The notes: generated by a model from the sequence alone, not told the origin. Positions 1 through 8,185 are shown, counted from the first letter of the stretch. The stretch: DNA of 62,151 nucleotides from Cryobacterium flavum (GCF_900103805.1 NZ_FNIB01000016.1:1-62151); one strand, 5' to 3'. A program made the numbers and translations.

Positions 1-136
1 CGCTCCAGCCGGGCGACCAGCTACGGTCCCCCCACTGACCCAGAATCTGGGCGCTCGGCAATCGGCCCGATTGGCCGCGGATCCGTCGCGCAGGGGGTTC
101 CCTTTCTGGGCTTCGCAGAAATGAGAAAATTGGATA

Positions 137-676
137 ATGACTGTGGGAACCGGCGATTTCGAGTTGACCATGGACGAACTGCGAGTCGTGGCACGCTTTG
201 TGGTGGAGGCAGCAGAGGAAGTGCTTCCGGTGTTTGAGGCCGCCCATCCAGATGACCCTCGGCCACGCGCGGCCGTCGACGCTGCGTGGGAGTTTGTCAA
301 CGGCGCAAAAAGGACCAACCTGCAGCGTGTCACAGCTTCAGACGCACACCGCGCCGCACGAGAAGCCGCCACCGAATCAGGACGGCTTGCCGCTCGCACC
401 GCGGGCGACGCCGCAGCCGCCGCCTACCTGCACCCAATTGCGAAAGCCACTCAGGTGAGTCACATCCTGCGCGGTCCCGCAAGTGCGGCGCGTATCGCTG
501 AGTTGGTCGCGGGTGACAATCCCGAGGTTGGCGACAACTTCGTTGCGCGAGCCAAAAACCACGCCACCCCAGGCCTGATTGATGTTCTCAGCCGTTATCC
601 AAACGCACCAACGGGAAAGAGTCGCGTCGATCACCTTATGAGCAAGTTGGACTCCAAGCTACGCAAATCCCGCTGA
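137..676 (+). CDS. Imm5-like putative immunity protein
   Basis: A 179-residue soluble protein with no signal peptide or membrane segment. It is mostly helical and Ala-rich. The N-terminal pattern ELTMDELRVVARFVVEAAEE and the later DDPRPRAAVDAAWEF resemble the Imm5-like family of putative immunity proteins found widely in Actinobacteria, often as orphans with no adjacent toxin. No toxin gene is visible beside it. The ATG start follows an AT-rich leader; an internal ATG at residue 12 is an alternative. The next gene converges on it. The function is inferred only from family resemblance recalled by eye, and the immunity role in this genome is unproven. Confidence 0.6.
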   Translation: MTVGTGDFELTMDELRVVARFVVEAAEEVLPVFEAAHPDDPRPRAAVDAAWEFVNGAKRTNLQRVTASDAHRAAREAATESGRLAARTAGDAAAAAYLHPIAKATQVSHILRGPASAARIAELVAGDNPEVGDNFVARAKNHATPGLIDVLSRYPNAPTGKSRVDHLMSKLDSKLRKSR

Positions 677-696
677 GGGTTCCGCGAGCGGACACC

Positions 697-1242
697 TTAC
701 GGATGCTCCTGGACGTCGACGAGCCAGCCCTCCAGTGAGCGTCGGTGTTGCTCGGGCGGTAGGACAGCAAACTCTTCGTCGTCAGGTTCGGCGTCCTCAT
801 CGATGCGCAGCCGAACGCCCTGAGCCGGGGCCAACATCGCTGTATTCGCAACTGGCACGATCTCGATCATGTATCGAGAGGGCAAAGTCCCCAGGAACGC
901 ACCATTACCGAGGTCGCGGCCAACCATCGGCCACTCGTCGCCGTCCGCCGGCATGATCGATTCGTGCGGCGCGCCGTGGCCGGGCCGACGTAGCGACCGA
1001 CGCTCGATGACGTCCTGCGTGACCGCGTGCACTGCAAGGACCCTGCCGCGCACACGATCGGTGAACTCTTCCTCATGGTGCGACTCCATCGCGTCCACCG
1101 TGGCCATGAGTTCCGGTCCGAGCATGTCAGCGAGACCAGCATGCGGCGTTCGCGTCTCGATACCGAAGTCGACCTCATCGCCGATGGCAAAAGCATCGCC
1201 GCAGCACGCCCATTCCCATTCCGTCAGCCACACGCGCGTCAT
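697..1242 (-). CDS. DUF6578 family protein
   Basis: A 181-residue acidic soluble protein. The start MTRVWLTEWEWACCGD followed by a short hydrophilic domain is typical of DUF6578 proteins, whose role is unknown. There is an adjacent Cys pair at residues 13-14. No catalytic motif can be named. It converges with the Imm5-like gene upstream, with 20 bp between the stop codons, and is divergent from the P-loop ATPase gene at 1385. It appears to be a single-gene unit. Confidence 0.6.
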   Translation of the reverse strand: MTRVWLTEWEWACCGDAFAIGDEVDFGIETRTPHAGLADMLGPELMATVDAMESHHEEEFTDRVRGRVLAVHAVTQDVIERRSLRRPGHGAPHESIMPADGDEWPMVGRDLGNGAFLGTLPSRYMIEIVPVANTAMLAPAQGVRLRIDEDAEPDDEEFAVLPPEQHRRSLEGWLVDVQEHP

Positions 1243-1384
1243 AACCCCACGCTAGCCCAACGCCCAAACAGCGACTCGGCCTGCGCTTTAAGGGATCCAC
1301 GACCGGAACGTTGCAGCTGTCCCGCTCAGGGTTCCTCTTACGGGCGCGCCATGAAGGATACTTCTTGGCATTAGAGTTCAGTTC

Positions 1385-1909
1385 ATGATCGTTTGGCTCA
1401 ACGGCACCCGTGGGGCGGGAAAGACGACGACGAGCGAGTTCGTGCAGCAATTACTGCCCGACGCGCGCGTCCTCGACGCTGAGAAGGTCGGCGAGGTGCT
1501 CATGGACATCAAGCCGGGACTTCCTGCAACGGACAACTTCCAGCACTGGGAGCCGTGGCGACCGCTCGTTGTCGAAACCGCTCGGCGCGTGCTCGAGTAC
1601 ACCGGAGGCACACTTGTGATGCCGATGACTGTCTTGGTCGAGAGCTACTGGCGGGAGATCAGCGGTGGTCTTACCGAGCACGGCATACCGATCCACCATT
1701 TCGTCCTCCACGCCGACCAGGCAACGCTCCGCGACCGCATACAGAACGACAAAGACCTCGGCCCCTCGACGTTCCGCTTCGCGTACTTGGAGCCATACGC
1801 CGAGGCAGCTCATACCTGGCTACACAAAGAAGCCGAGGTCATCGACACCACACACATCACAGCGGACCAAGCCGCGCAGCAGATCGCGGATTCAGTGCTT
1901 GATCGCTGA
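1385..1909 (+). CDS. TmrB-like P-loop ATPase/kinase
   Basis: A 174-residue P-loop protein. The Walker A motif GTRGAGKTTT lies at residues 7-16, directly after a first beta strand (MIVWLN). The following FQHWEPWRPLVVETA and the central Val-rich strand (LVMPMTVLVE) match small AAA/TmrB-like ATP-binding proteins; TmrB gives tunicamycin resistance in Bacillus. The C-terminal region has the alternating pattern of a nucleotide kinase fold, and Asp175-region residues close the chain at the expected length. The substrate is unknown. The start is ATG, with no strong Shine-Dalgarno sequence. It converges with the nucleotidyltransferase gene downstream. I am confident of the fold and not of the substrate. 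Confidence 0.7.
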   Translation: MIVWLNGTRGAGKTTTSEFVQQLLPDARVLDAEKVGEVLMDIKPGLPATDNFQHWEPWRPLVVETARRVLEYTGGTLVMPMTVLVESYWREISGGLTEHGIPIHHFVLHADQATLRDRIQNDKDLGPSTFRFAYLEPYAEAAHTWLHKEAEVIDTTHITADQAAQQIADSVLDR

Positions 1910-1953
1910 GAACGCGGGACATCCGGCATCCTTGATGCCTGGTGAAGGATCGC

Positions 1954-2673
1954 TTACCCAACCTCGCGGGAGCCTCGGGTATGCCCTTCCTGCAACGGTC
2001 CGCCGACGCTTTCGAGGACCTCCTGTGCGATGCGGCAGAGCTCCTCAGATGTTCGTGGAACTGACTCCGCCCACTGGACGAGACGCTTCGCAGTCGGATC
2101 TTGGAGATTCCCGAGGCGTCGCACCAGCCACTTGCCGCTCCCAAGCCAGCTGCGGTTGGCGAAGAGCAGCAGTTCCCCGGCGCGCGTGTAGACGTCCGCG
2201 ATGATGGCGAACTCCTCTCCGGGATCCGGGCGTCCCTGGAGATCATCGATGGCTGCCGTGAGCCCGTATCGCAGGTCGGCTTTCTGTGTCGCGCCGATCG
2301 GCTCCGGGCCTGCGGCCATCACCCCTTGCGCACGGGCCTGCAGCAGCGCCGTTGCTCCGTTGTCAACCAGTGGGATGCCGCCAGCCCACATATCCAAGGC
2401 GACAGGCCGGCGCTGCTTCGCCTCCAAGGCGAACCACTCATCGATGCCCTCGGGGCCGTAGACAAACGATTCGACCAGCCAGCCGTCGTGTCTGAGCGTT
2501 TCTGCGAAGCTCGCCGGACGGTCGTCGTAGTAGACCACGATGTCGAGATCAGAAGTTCTGGTCCCGCGGCCGAGCGCGATGCTGCCGGCTAAAACGGACG
2601 CTGCCGCCTCGGGGTGTACCTTCCTGACGAATGCTTGAGCCGATTTGAGGGCCCCGTCCAGTGCCGAAGTCAT
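1954..2673 (-). CDS. Nucleotidyltransferase domain protein (Pol-beta superfamily)
   Basis: A 239-residue protein. The motif GSIALGRGTRTSDLDIVVYY near residues 30-49 is the Gly-Ser plus Asp-x-Asp signature of the Pol-beta nucleotidyltransferase fold. This fold is seen in aminoglycoside adenylyltransferases and MNT-type proteins. The C-terminal half is helical and resembles the helical bundle following such domains. It could modify a small molecule or a protein; nothing in the context says which. It has no toxin-type HEPN partner next to it. The start is ATG at 2673. Confidence 0.7.
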   Translation of the reverse strand: MTSALDGALKSAQAFVRKVHPEAAASVLAGSIALGRGTRTSDLDIVVYYDDRPASFAETLRHDGWLVESFVYGPEGIDEWFALEAKQRRPVALDMWAGGIPLVDNGATALLQARAQGVMAAGPEPIGATQKADLRYGLTAAIDDLQGRPDPGEEFAIIADVYTRAGELLLFANRSWLGSGKWLVRRLGNLQDPTAKRLVQWAESVPRTSEELCRIAQEVLESVGGPLQEGHTRGSREVG

Positions 2674-2805
2674 GCCTTGAGCCTAGGGCGACACCAACGA
2701 GCGCCGCTGGGTCGAACCGTGAATGCGCCCGTTCACGGATCCTCTTTGGGGCAATCGTCCCGTACGGGGTTCCACCTGCGGGATTGACGACAGTCGCTTT
2801 GGGGG

Positions 2806-2955
2806 TCAGGGACAGACAGGCGTGAACGTTCGTGAGTCGTTCGGCGTTGAGCACTTCAGAACAGCCGTGTCACCTGAATCGATGCTCCGCGCGAACAGGA
2901 TCAAGGTGACTGCCAAGACCATCAGGACGAGTGCAAGCACGCTCTTTGCGATCAC
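2806..2955 (-). CDS. Possible small membrane protein or remnant
   Basis: An open frame of 49 codons with a GTG start. It has one clear hydrophobic helix (ALVLMVLAVTLILFA) followed by a polar tail with two Cys residues ending in FTPVCP. The helix-then-tail pattern looks protein-like. However, there is no good ribosome site, and the frame abuts the truncated MFS remnant on the other strand. It may be a fragment of a longer gene cut at the same junction near 2960. Low confidence. Confidence 0.25.
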   Translation of the reverse strand: MIAKSVLALVLMVLAVTLILFARSIDSGDTAVLKCSTPNDSRTFTPVCP

Positions 2956-2968
2956 TGGGCTCAGAAAC

Positions 2969-3445
2969 CCCATCCTGTTCGCCGCCGCCGGACTCAGCAT
3001 CGAACGCATCGGTATCCTGGCCGCCGTCTACCCGGCCGTTTGGGGAGCGGGCCAGCTGATCACCGGCGGGCTCTCCGACCGGATCGGCCGCAAATGGCTC
3101 ATCGTCGGCGGGATGATCGTGCAAGCTGTCGCCTTGGGAATGGTCGCCGCCGGGGACAGTTTTGGCATCTGGCTGGCCGCCGCCATGCTCCTAGGGGCCG
3201 GCACAGCTATGGTCTACCCGACGCTGCTGGCCGCGATCGGAGATGTCGCTCACCCCGAATGGCGGGCCCGCTCGGTAGGCTCCTACCGGCTGTGGCGCGA
3301 CGGCGGCTTCGCCGTCGGCGCGCTGCTCTCCGGCCTCCTCGCCGACGCCTTCGGCATCCCCACCGCCGTCGCCGCCGTCGCAGCCCTGACCGCCGCATCC
3401 GGAATCGTTGTTGCCGTGCGGATGCGCGGAGACGACCACCCCTGA
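2969..3445 (+). pseudogene. MFS transporter, 5'-truncated remnant
   Basis: About 155 codons encode only the C-terminal half of a major facilitator permease, from FAAAGLSIERIGILAAVYPA to the stop. The intracellular loop motif GGLSDRIGRKW and five or so hydrophobic helices (transmembrane segments 7-12) are intact. Family members are about 400 residues with twelve helices. The frame stays open upstream to 2723, but that stretch encodes no membrane helices and does not look homologous. The 5' half has therefore been lost by deletion with a breakpoint near 2965. It is unlikely to be a working transporter alone. Confidence 0.65.
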
Positions 3446-3843
3446 GTGGGCATCACCTGCGCACGAGCGTGACGCTCGTGCGCAGCGCGTATCACACGGT
3501 CAAATCAGATTCCGGTCACCACCAACCAGCCCGGCCCGGCCCAAGATGGTGCAAAGAGCGGACGATCAGCGAGAGACAAGACTCAAAGCAACGGCGCCAC
3601 CGACTTGGCGAGCTCTCTATGGTGGTATTCCCGTAAGACCCGTTATCCCGACATCGGCCTAGGACCTCCCGAGAAATAACGCGGTGAAGGCGGGGCGGCA
3701 AACGGACGCAGGGAAGCTGCCTATAACCCTGGGGATATGAGCAGTCTCACATCTCCCATATTTTGCCGATACGGATCGCCGGAATCTCTCTCTCGCCCCG
3801 CCTCAAGCTGGAAGCTGTCCTCCAGGGGCAGTTCAATGCTTCC
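3446..3843. other. Gene-free stretch between two truncated transporters
   Basis: About 400 bp with no convincing gene. It holds the palindrome at 3457-3485 and otherwise unremarkable sequence. The last 100 bp are AT-richer. No promoter for a flanking gene is needed, since both neighbours point into it. Confidence 0.5.
3457..3485. repeat. Perfect 14-bp inverted repeat with one-base centre
   Basis: Arms CTGCGCACGAGCGT and ACGCTCGTGCGCAG flank a single G, twelve bases after the stop codon of the MFS remnant. There is no T-run after it, so it is not a standard rho-independent terminator. It may be an old terminator arm or an operator-like palindrome. Confidence 0.7.
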
Positions 3844-5190
3844 TCAACCCCGTCCGAGCGTTGCAAGGAGGGGTTCGAGATCGGGGCTGGACTCGGACTC
3901 GGCTGACAGATGACGTTTGGTGCGCCGCCATGCACCGCGGCCCGCGATTGCGAGCAGCGCGGGCACGAGCACCAGCATCACTACGAGGGCGTACACGGCG
4001 ACGGACATCGCCAGGCCGAAGCCGAACATCGTCACGGTGCGCTGGTCGTTGAGAATGAAGCTCCCGAAGACGACGACCATGACGGATGCCGCAGCCAGGA
4101 TGACCCTGGCCGTCGCTGCCAGGCCGTTTTGGACTGCCCGGTCGGGATCTCCCGTGCGGGCGAGCTCCTCCTTGACGCGGCTAAGTAGGAACACGGTGTA
4201 ATCGGTGGAAAGCCCGAACAGCACAGCGAAGAGCATTACCGGCACGAACGATTCCACTGGGCCGGAGGACACCCCGAGCAGGCCGGCGGGCCACCACCCC
4301 CATTGGAACACAGCGACGACGGGTCCGTAGGCGGCGCCGACAGCGAACAGGTTCATGATGACAGCCATGGCCGCGATGAACGGCGCCCGGAACTCGATCA
4401 AAAGAACGATGAAGGCCAGCACGACCACGATCAGGACGAACCAGCCGATCTGGGCCAGAAGCGTGTCGGCCAGGTCTATGCTCGTGGCTGTTGCCCCGCC
4501 TACGTGGGAGACCGCGTCCGGCAGCACGGTCTCGCGCAGGTCGTGCACCAGCGTTTCGGTGGCGGCGTCATCCGGCGAGCTGGTTGGGATCACCGTGTAC
4601 AGCACGGTCGTCCCATTCTCGGCCAGCCGTGGGGGTGTGACAGCGCTGACGCCGTCCGTTGCCGCCAGTTGGGTGCGCACGGCCATGCTCGCGGCCTGGT
4701 TCTCGGCCGGCGTGGAGTCGGCGCCGAAGTCGACCGTGACCAAGAGCGGGCCGGCCCAGCCGGCACCGAAGCCGTCGACGATGAGGTCGTAGGCCTTGCG
4801 CTGGGTGGTGTCGGCGGCTTGGGATCCACCGTCTGCCGTACCGAGGCGCAGCGACAGCAGCGGCAGAGCCAGAATCGCCAGCACGAGCACGGCGGCCAGC
4901 GCCGAGACCCAGCGACGACGCTGGATGCCGCCGACCCAGCCGCGCCAGCCCGACGCGGGCTGCGTGTGGGGGGTGCTCGCGGCATCCGTCGTCAGGGCCG
5001 TCTTCTTGCCGATCTTGCGCACCCGGACGCGGTCCAGGTTCCGGCCGAAGATGGCCAGCAGCGCCGGCAGTAAGGTCACTGCGGCGAGCATCGTCGCGCT
5101 GACTACGATGGCGCTGGCGAGCCCGAGGGATGAGACGAATGGGATGCCGATGGCGTAGAGGCTGAGGATGGCGATGATCACCGTAGAAAC
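3844..5190 (-). pseudogene. MMPL/RND-type transporter, N-terminal half missing
   Basis: An open frame of about 445 codons covers the last part of a membrane protein. The first visible residues, STVIIAILSLYAIGIPF, correspond to transmembrane segment 5 of the first half of MMPL permeases. They are followed by the cytoplasmic linker, the second periplasmic domain and the second membrane half with FGLSTDYTVFLLSRVKEEL. MMPL proteins of this type are usually around 700 residues with two equal halves, so roughly 200-250 residues are missing. The frame has a GTG at 5181, but the match to the family continues upstream to about 5185. The sequence then changes to that of the HNH gene. This is a truncation by an insertion or deletion at that point. 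MMPL proteins export lipids or drugs, and this copy is probably inactive. Confidence 0.75.
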
Positions 5191-5801
5191 TGGCGGATCG
5201 CGACAGCCAGCGCGTCAAGAGTTCGCGCAAGCGTTGACTCGGACTCGAAGCTCACTCGGCCCTTCAAGCTCCGAATCTTGTCTCGAAGGACGAAGACCGA
5301 TTCTTGGACTTCGGACGGGAACTCGATGGCCATGTCATTGAAAAGTGCCCGTCGATCCTGTAACTCAACTAGCAGCTCATGTGCTTCGCGATGGTACATA
5401 CGGTCTTGGCTAAGTATCAAAAGTGAGGCCTCAAGATCCTTTCCAACGAGCGAACGCAGCCGAGCCGTATGGGACTTCTTCCAGTCTTCTAGCAACGGCG
5501 AAGGGTACTCAGTGACATCAGCGTCGATGAGCTTGTGACAGTTTCTGCAGAGCCACACCCCATTAGCGCTCGAACCCAGATCGACCGGGGTCTTTGTGCC
5601 GGGCAAATTGACCACTCCGACGCGTGGTGGTCCGGAAATCGAAGCCGACGAAATGTGTGCTGCTTCCGCGATTGCCCGGGGACGACCCTCGTTCGTTTCA
5701 AATCCTGTGAGCCGAAGGCAGTCCGGATTCGAGCAGATATACATCGCCGTGCGCGCGATCTCATTCGCAACCGATGGCGAAAACTTGTTATTACTAACCA
5801 T
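5178..5801 (-). CDS. HNH endonuclease-like protein
   Basis: A 207-residue protein. The N-terminal half has a zinc-supported HNH fold: the Cys pair in YICSNPDC (residues about 22-29), AEAAHI (first His), NGVWLCRNCHKLID (Asn, second Cys pair, last His) and then YPSPLLEDWKKSHTARL. This arrangement resembles HNH nuclease domains of phage-defence effectors such as CBASS Cap5, though here there is no sensing domain attached. The C-terminal 90 residues are helical and may be a coiled coil. Its stop codon overlaps the GTG of the truncated MMPL frame, so its last codons sit on the rearrangement junction and the native C-terminus may be altered. It is divergent from the resolvase gene. It could be a defence nuclease or a mobile-element nuclease. 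Confidence 0.7.
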   Translation of the reverse strand: MVSNNKFSPSVANEIARTAMYICSNPDCLRLTGFETNEGRPRAIAEAAHISSASISGPPRVGVVNLPGTKTPVDLGSSANGVWLCRNCHKLIDADVTEYPSPLLEDWKKSHTARLRSLVGKDLEASLLILSQDRMYHREAHELLVELQDRRALFNDMAIEFPSEVQESVFVLRDKIRSLKGRVSFESESTLARTLDALAVAIRQFLR

Positions 5802-5876
5802 TGCTCAATGATTGCCCTGCTGCAGCACGATTAACGAACCGACACTCCTGACGCCGCAGCAATCTCGATACGTTGC

Positions 5877-5995
5877 GTTCAACAAACGGTCGGATACTGA
5901 ACACCCTCTAGCCTGTAGCAATTACGCCCCCAGGGTCGCTCTAATCGTTCAAAAACCCGTTCGAAAACTGCTATTGTCGACACGAGTTGTTGAAC
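5877..5995. repeat. Inverted repeat around the resolvase promoter
   Basis: GTTCAACAAAC at 5877-5887 and its near-complement GTTGTTGAAC at 5986-5995 are separated by about 100 bp in the divergent region between the HNH gene and the resolvase gene. Between them lie two related words, CGTTCAAAAAC and CGTTCGAAAAC (around 5946-5968). Spaced repeats of this type are what resolvase binding sites (res) look like, but no core crossover site can be identified by eye. Confidence 0.4.
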
Positions 5996-6019
5996 ACATT
6001 TAGCGAACGAGAGGTAGTC

Positions 6020-6607
6020 ATGGCGCTAGTGGGCTTGGCGCGAGTGAGCACGACAAGGCAAGAGACGGCCCGACAGCATGATGCCCTTGACCCCATCTGC
6101 GTGAAGGTCTTCGAAGAAAAGGTCAGCGGCAAGCTCGCCGTAGCTGATCGTCCGGGGCTTCGAGAGGCACTCGACTATCTGCGGGACGGTGACATGCTCG
6201 CGGTCCAAGAGGTCGACCGGCTCGGCCGCAACCTTCTGGAGGGCTTGGTTGTCCTCACAGACCTGTTCGAGCGCGGCGTCGCCGTCAAGGTGCTCGAAGG
6301 CATCGCGGCGGGCGAGCACACCGAGCGCAGCCTCATCCTTGACCTCGCACTGGCGCTGGCTGAGGATCGCCGGCGCGACATCGTACGCAAGACGAAGAAC
6401 GGTCTCGAGGCGGCCCGGAAGCGCGGCAAGGTCGGTGGTCGACCACGTGTCGTCGATGACGACAAGCGCCGAGTGATTCTCGCCCGCCATCTGGAGGATG
6501 AAGAGTCAGTGCGCACGATCGCCACAGCCACTGGACTCTCAATCGGAACTGTTCACAGCGTCATCGTCGAGCATCGCGCCACCGAACTCGCGGGTTCCAG
6601 CACGTGA
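6020..6607 (+). CDS. Serine recombinase (resolvase/invertase family)
   Basis: A 195-residue small serine recombinase. The catalytic Ser is in LARVSTTRQE near the N-terminus. The conserved DRLGRN motif and the E-helix region with EDRRRDIVRKTKNGLEAAR follow. The C-terminal helix-turn-helix (SVRTIATATGLSIGTVHSVI) binds the recombination site. The family length is 180-200 residues, so it is complete. I chose the ATG at 6020 because of the GAGAGG ribosome site just upstream and because the family begins at this point. A longer open frame to 5987 exists. It sits in an AT-richer island beside the HNH gene and probably acts on repeats in its own upstream region or was carried by the mobile element. 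Confidence 0.88.
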   Translation: MALVGLARVSTTRQETARQHDALDPICVKVFEEKVSGKLAVADRPGLREALDYLRDGDMLAVQEVDRLGRNLLEGLVVLTDLFERGVAVKVLEGIAAGEHTERSLILDLALALAEDRRRDIVRKTKNGLEAARKRGKVGGRPRVVDDDKRRVILARHLEDEESVRTIATATGLSIGTVHSVIVEHRATELAGSST

Positions 6608-7035
6608 CCGGCGGTCCGAGCTCCCTACCCAACAGTGATGACGAACAGATCGGGATTCCTGAAGAACTCGAGATCGACTGTTGGGATCCAACGGAGGGTT
6701 ACCGCACCTGCCCCCGAGTGCGGCCGCGACCCCGTGCCCTTCGCGACCCAGCACAGCTACAACGTTTGACGAGGCTATCCAGGCATCCCCGTGGGCTGTG
6801 GCGGTCGAGGCGCTGGAGTCCAACTAGTCACCAGACATTTGGCTAGATACCCCCGTGCTCGTTGAATTCTTCCTCGCCGCCTGCGAATCCGTCCCGGAAC
6901 CATTAGGACCAGCGTGCTGCGCGGTGACTCTGTAGTGCACGAAGATCTCTATCTGCCACTCGAAGGTCTCCTGTCAGCAACCATTCCAACGTCAACACTA
7001 AATCACAACCATAGTGCGGAGCAGATACGTGCTGG
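6608..7035. other. Gene-free stretch inside the island
   Basis: About 430 bp between the resolvase and the membrane protein gene. The only open frame is a short Arg/Pro-rich one with no recognisable features and no ribosome site. I see no repeats or RNA signals here. It may contain decayed element DNA. Confidence 0.4.
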
Positions 7036-7890
7036 CTAGTCCTTATCCCGAAAGATGAGCCAGATAATGAACAACGGAATACCCACCGGCGGCAGCAGGA
7101 AGCACAAGATAAACACCAAAGTTGAGTAGAACGGCGCGAGCTTGTAGATGATCGCTCCAATCCCCCACGCGATGAGCGACAGGAAAATGAACATCGCGAA
7201 GTTGTCCCCGATCCAGCCAAAAATCGACCCGAGGACCGAGGTGGTGTTCTGCACCGGAGCGCTTTCCAGGACCATCTTCAGCAGCCACCAAATACCCGCA
7301 ATGATCCCGCCAACCACCGCGAGAGCGAGTAGGGCGAAGCCGACGATGTAGGTGTAATGGTTCGACAGCAAGAACGTCACCGGTCTGGTGATCTTCCACC
7401 AGAGCCGTCTCGCCTTAGACGGCTTCCAGAGCTGCGGCGGGTTGTTGTCGCGCCAGATAGCTGCCTCTTCCATCACGGCCGCATGGCGCGCATCATGCGC
7501 CTCCTGGTCTGCGGTTGCCTTCGCTCGGGCGGCTTTGAACTTGGCGGCAGATGCCGCCGGGGCCGGACTGAGGCGACGGTACACACCGGACGGTGTGCGG
7601 TTGAACATGTCGACGAACTTCTGCGCGAGTTCGCCTGTCGGGTCATTGGCCTCGCTGTACTTGTCGAAATGAATCGGAATGTTCTTGTACTTGAAGTCCA
7701 GCTTCGCGACAAATCTGGTCATGCCCAAGAAGTCGAATTTGGCTGATTCGTTGGCGTGTTCGAGGATGCGAGCCAATATTTCGGCTTGTTCGGGGTTGTC
7801 GAGGAGGTAGTCCTCCGTCTCGGGATGGTCAATGAGCGTTTGCGCTTTGGCTGGCGCGAGTGGCGCGAGTGGCGCGAGTGAATCTGGCAT
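7036..7890 (-). CDS. Unknown protein with C-terminal four-helix membrane domain
   Basis: A 284-residue protein that I do not recognise. The start is taken at 7890 (MPDSLAP), where a GGGGGCTAC ribosome site precedes the ATG; the open frame runs upstream without support. Residues 1-130 are soluble, with a triple Leu-Ala-Pro repeat and acidic helices. Residues about 130-160 are an Ala/Lys-rich helix. After residue 185 there are four hydrophobic segments, for example YIVGFALLALAVVGGIIAGI and FAMFIFLSLIAWGIGAIIY, and the chain ends in a charged FRDKD. It lies in the island with the HNH and resolvase genes and has lower GC than the core genes. A membrane-anchored effector or a phage-related protein are both possible. 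Confidence 0.55.
   Translation of the reverse strand: MPDSLAPLAPLAPAKAQTLIDHPETEDYLLDNPEQAEILARILEHANESAKFDFLGMTRFVAKLDFKYKNIPIHFDKYSEANDPTGELAQKFVDMFNRTPSGVYRRLSPAPAASAAKFKAARAKATADQEAHDARHAAVMEEAAIWRDNNPPQLWKPSKARRLWWKITRPVTFLLSNHYTYIVGFALLALAVVGGIIAGIWWLLKMVLESAPVQNTTSVLGSIFGWIGDNFAMFIFLSLIAWGIGAIIYKLAPFYSTLVFILCFLLPPVGIPLFIIWLIFRDKD
7852..7879. repeat. Three 9-bp tandem repeats (TGGCGCGAG)
   Basis: Three exact copies of a 9-bp unit near the 5' end of the membrane protein gene. They encode Leu-Ala-Pro three times on the minus strand. In-frame copy-number variation would change only the N-terminal tail. Confidence 0.8.
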
Positions 7891-8102
7891 GTAGCCCCCA
7901 ATGACTATTCGACCGTTTTGTCTCAACACATTATGAACTAGGCGGTGCCTTCGAATGGGCAGAAGGCCACGACAGCCCTCCACTGGACCGAGTGGGAACA
8001 CCCAAGACTGCCTACGAACCCCGCATCTATTCCGCAGATTTGGAAATATGAGAAGACAGAAGATGGCAGCATAAAGCGGCTCTGATCAGCAGAATTCGAA
8101 GA

Positions 8103-8183
8103 GGCTGATAGCCCGCAGAAACCCCTGATAGAGCCGTACTCTTACTCGAAAGGTCACCGGATCGACGCCGGTCGGGGCCACCA
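8103..8183 (+). pseudogene. Degenerate tRNA-like sequence (Lys-CTT-like)
   Basis: The 3' part reads as a tRNA end. There is a variable region AGGTC, a T-arm with stem ACCGG/CCGGT and a seven-base loop ATCGACG (first T lost), an acceptor strand CGGGGCC, then A and an encoded CCA at 8180-8183. Upstream, CTCTTAC fits an anticodon loop with CTT (Lys) and GATAGAGC fits the end of a D-arm. The anticodon stem does not pair, the D-loop is too long and the 5' acceptor strand is broken. It is followed by a terminator, as a real tRNA gene would be. This is best read as a decayed tRNA or an attachment-site remnant at the island edge. Confidence 0.4.
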
Positions 8184-8185
8184 CC

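Noticed and set aside
3844..5181. Complete MMPL transporter starting at GTG 5181
   Set aside because: The protein begins inside the first membrane domain and lacks the usual first outside domain; family sequence continues upstream of the GTG.
6604..6846. 80-codon frame after the resolvase
   Set aside because: It overlaps the resolvase stop by four bases, but the peptide is Arg/Pro-rich without any recognisable feature and has no ribosome site.
8103..8183. Functional tRNA gene
   Set aside because: The anticodon stem and 5' acceptor strand do not pair and the D-loop is too long, so it is listed as degenerate.
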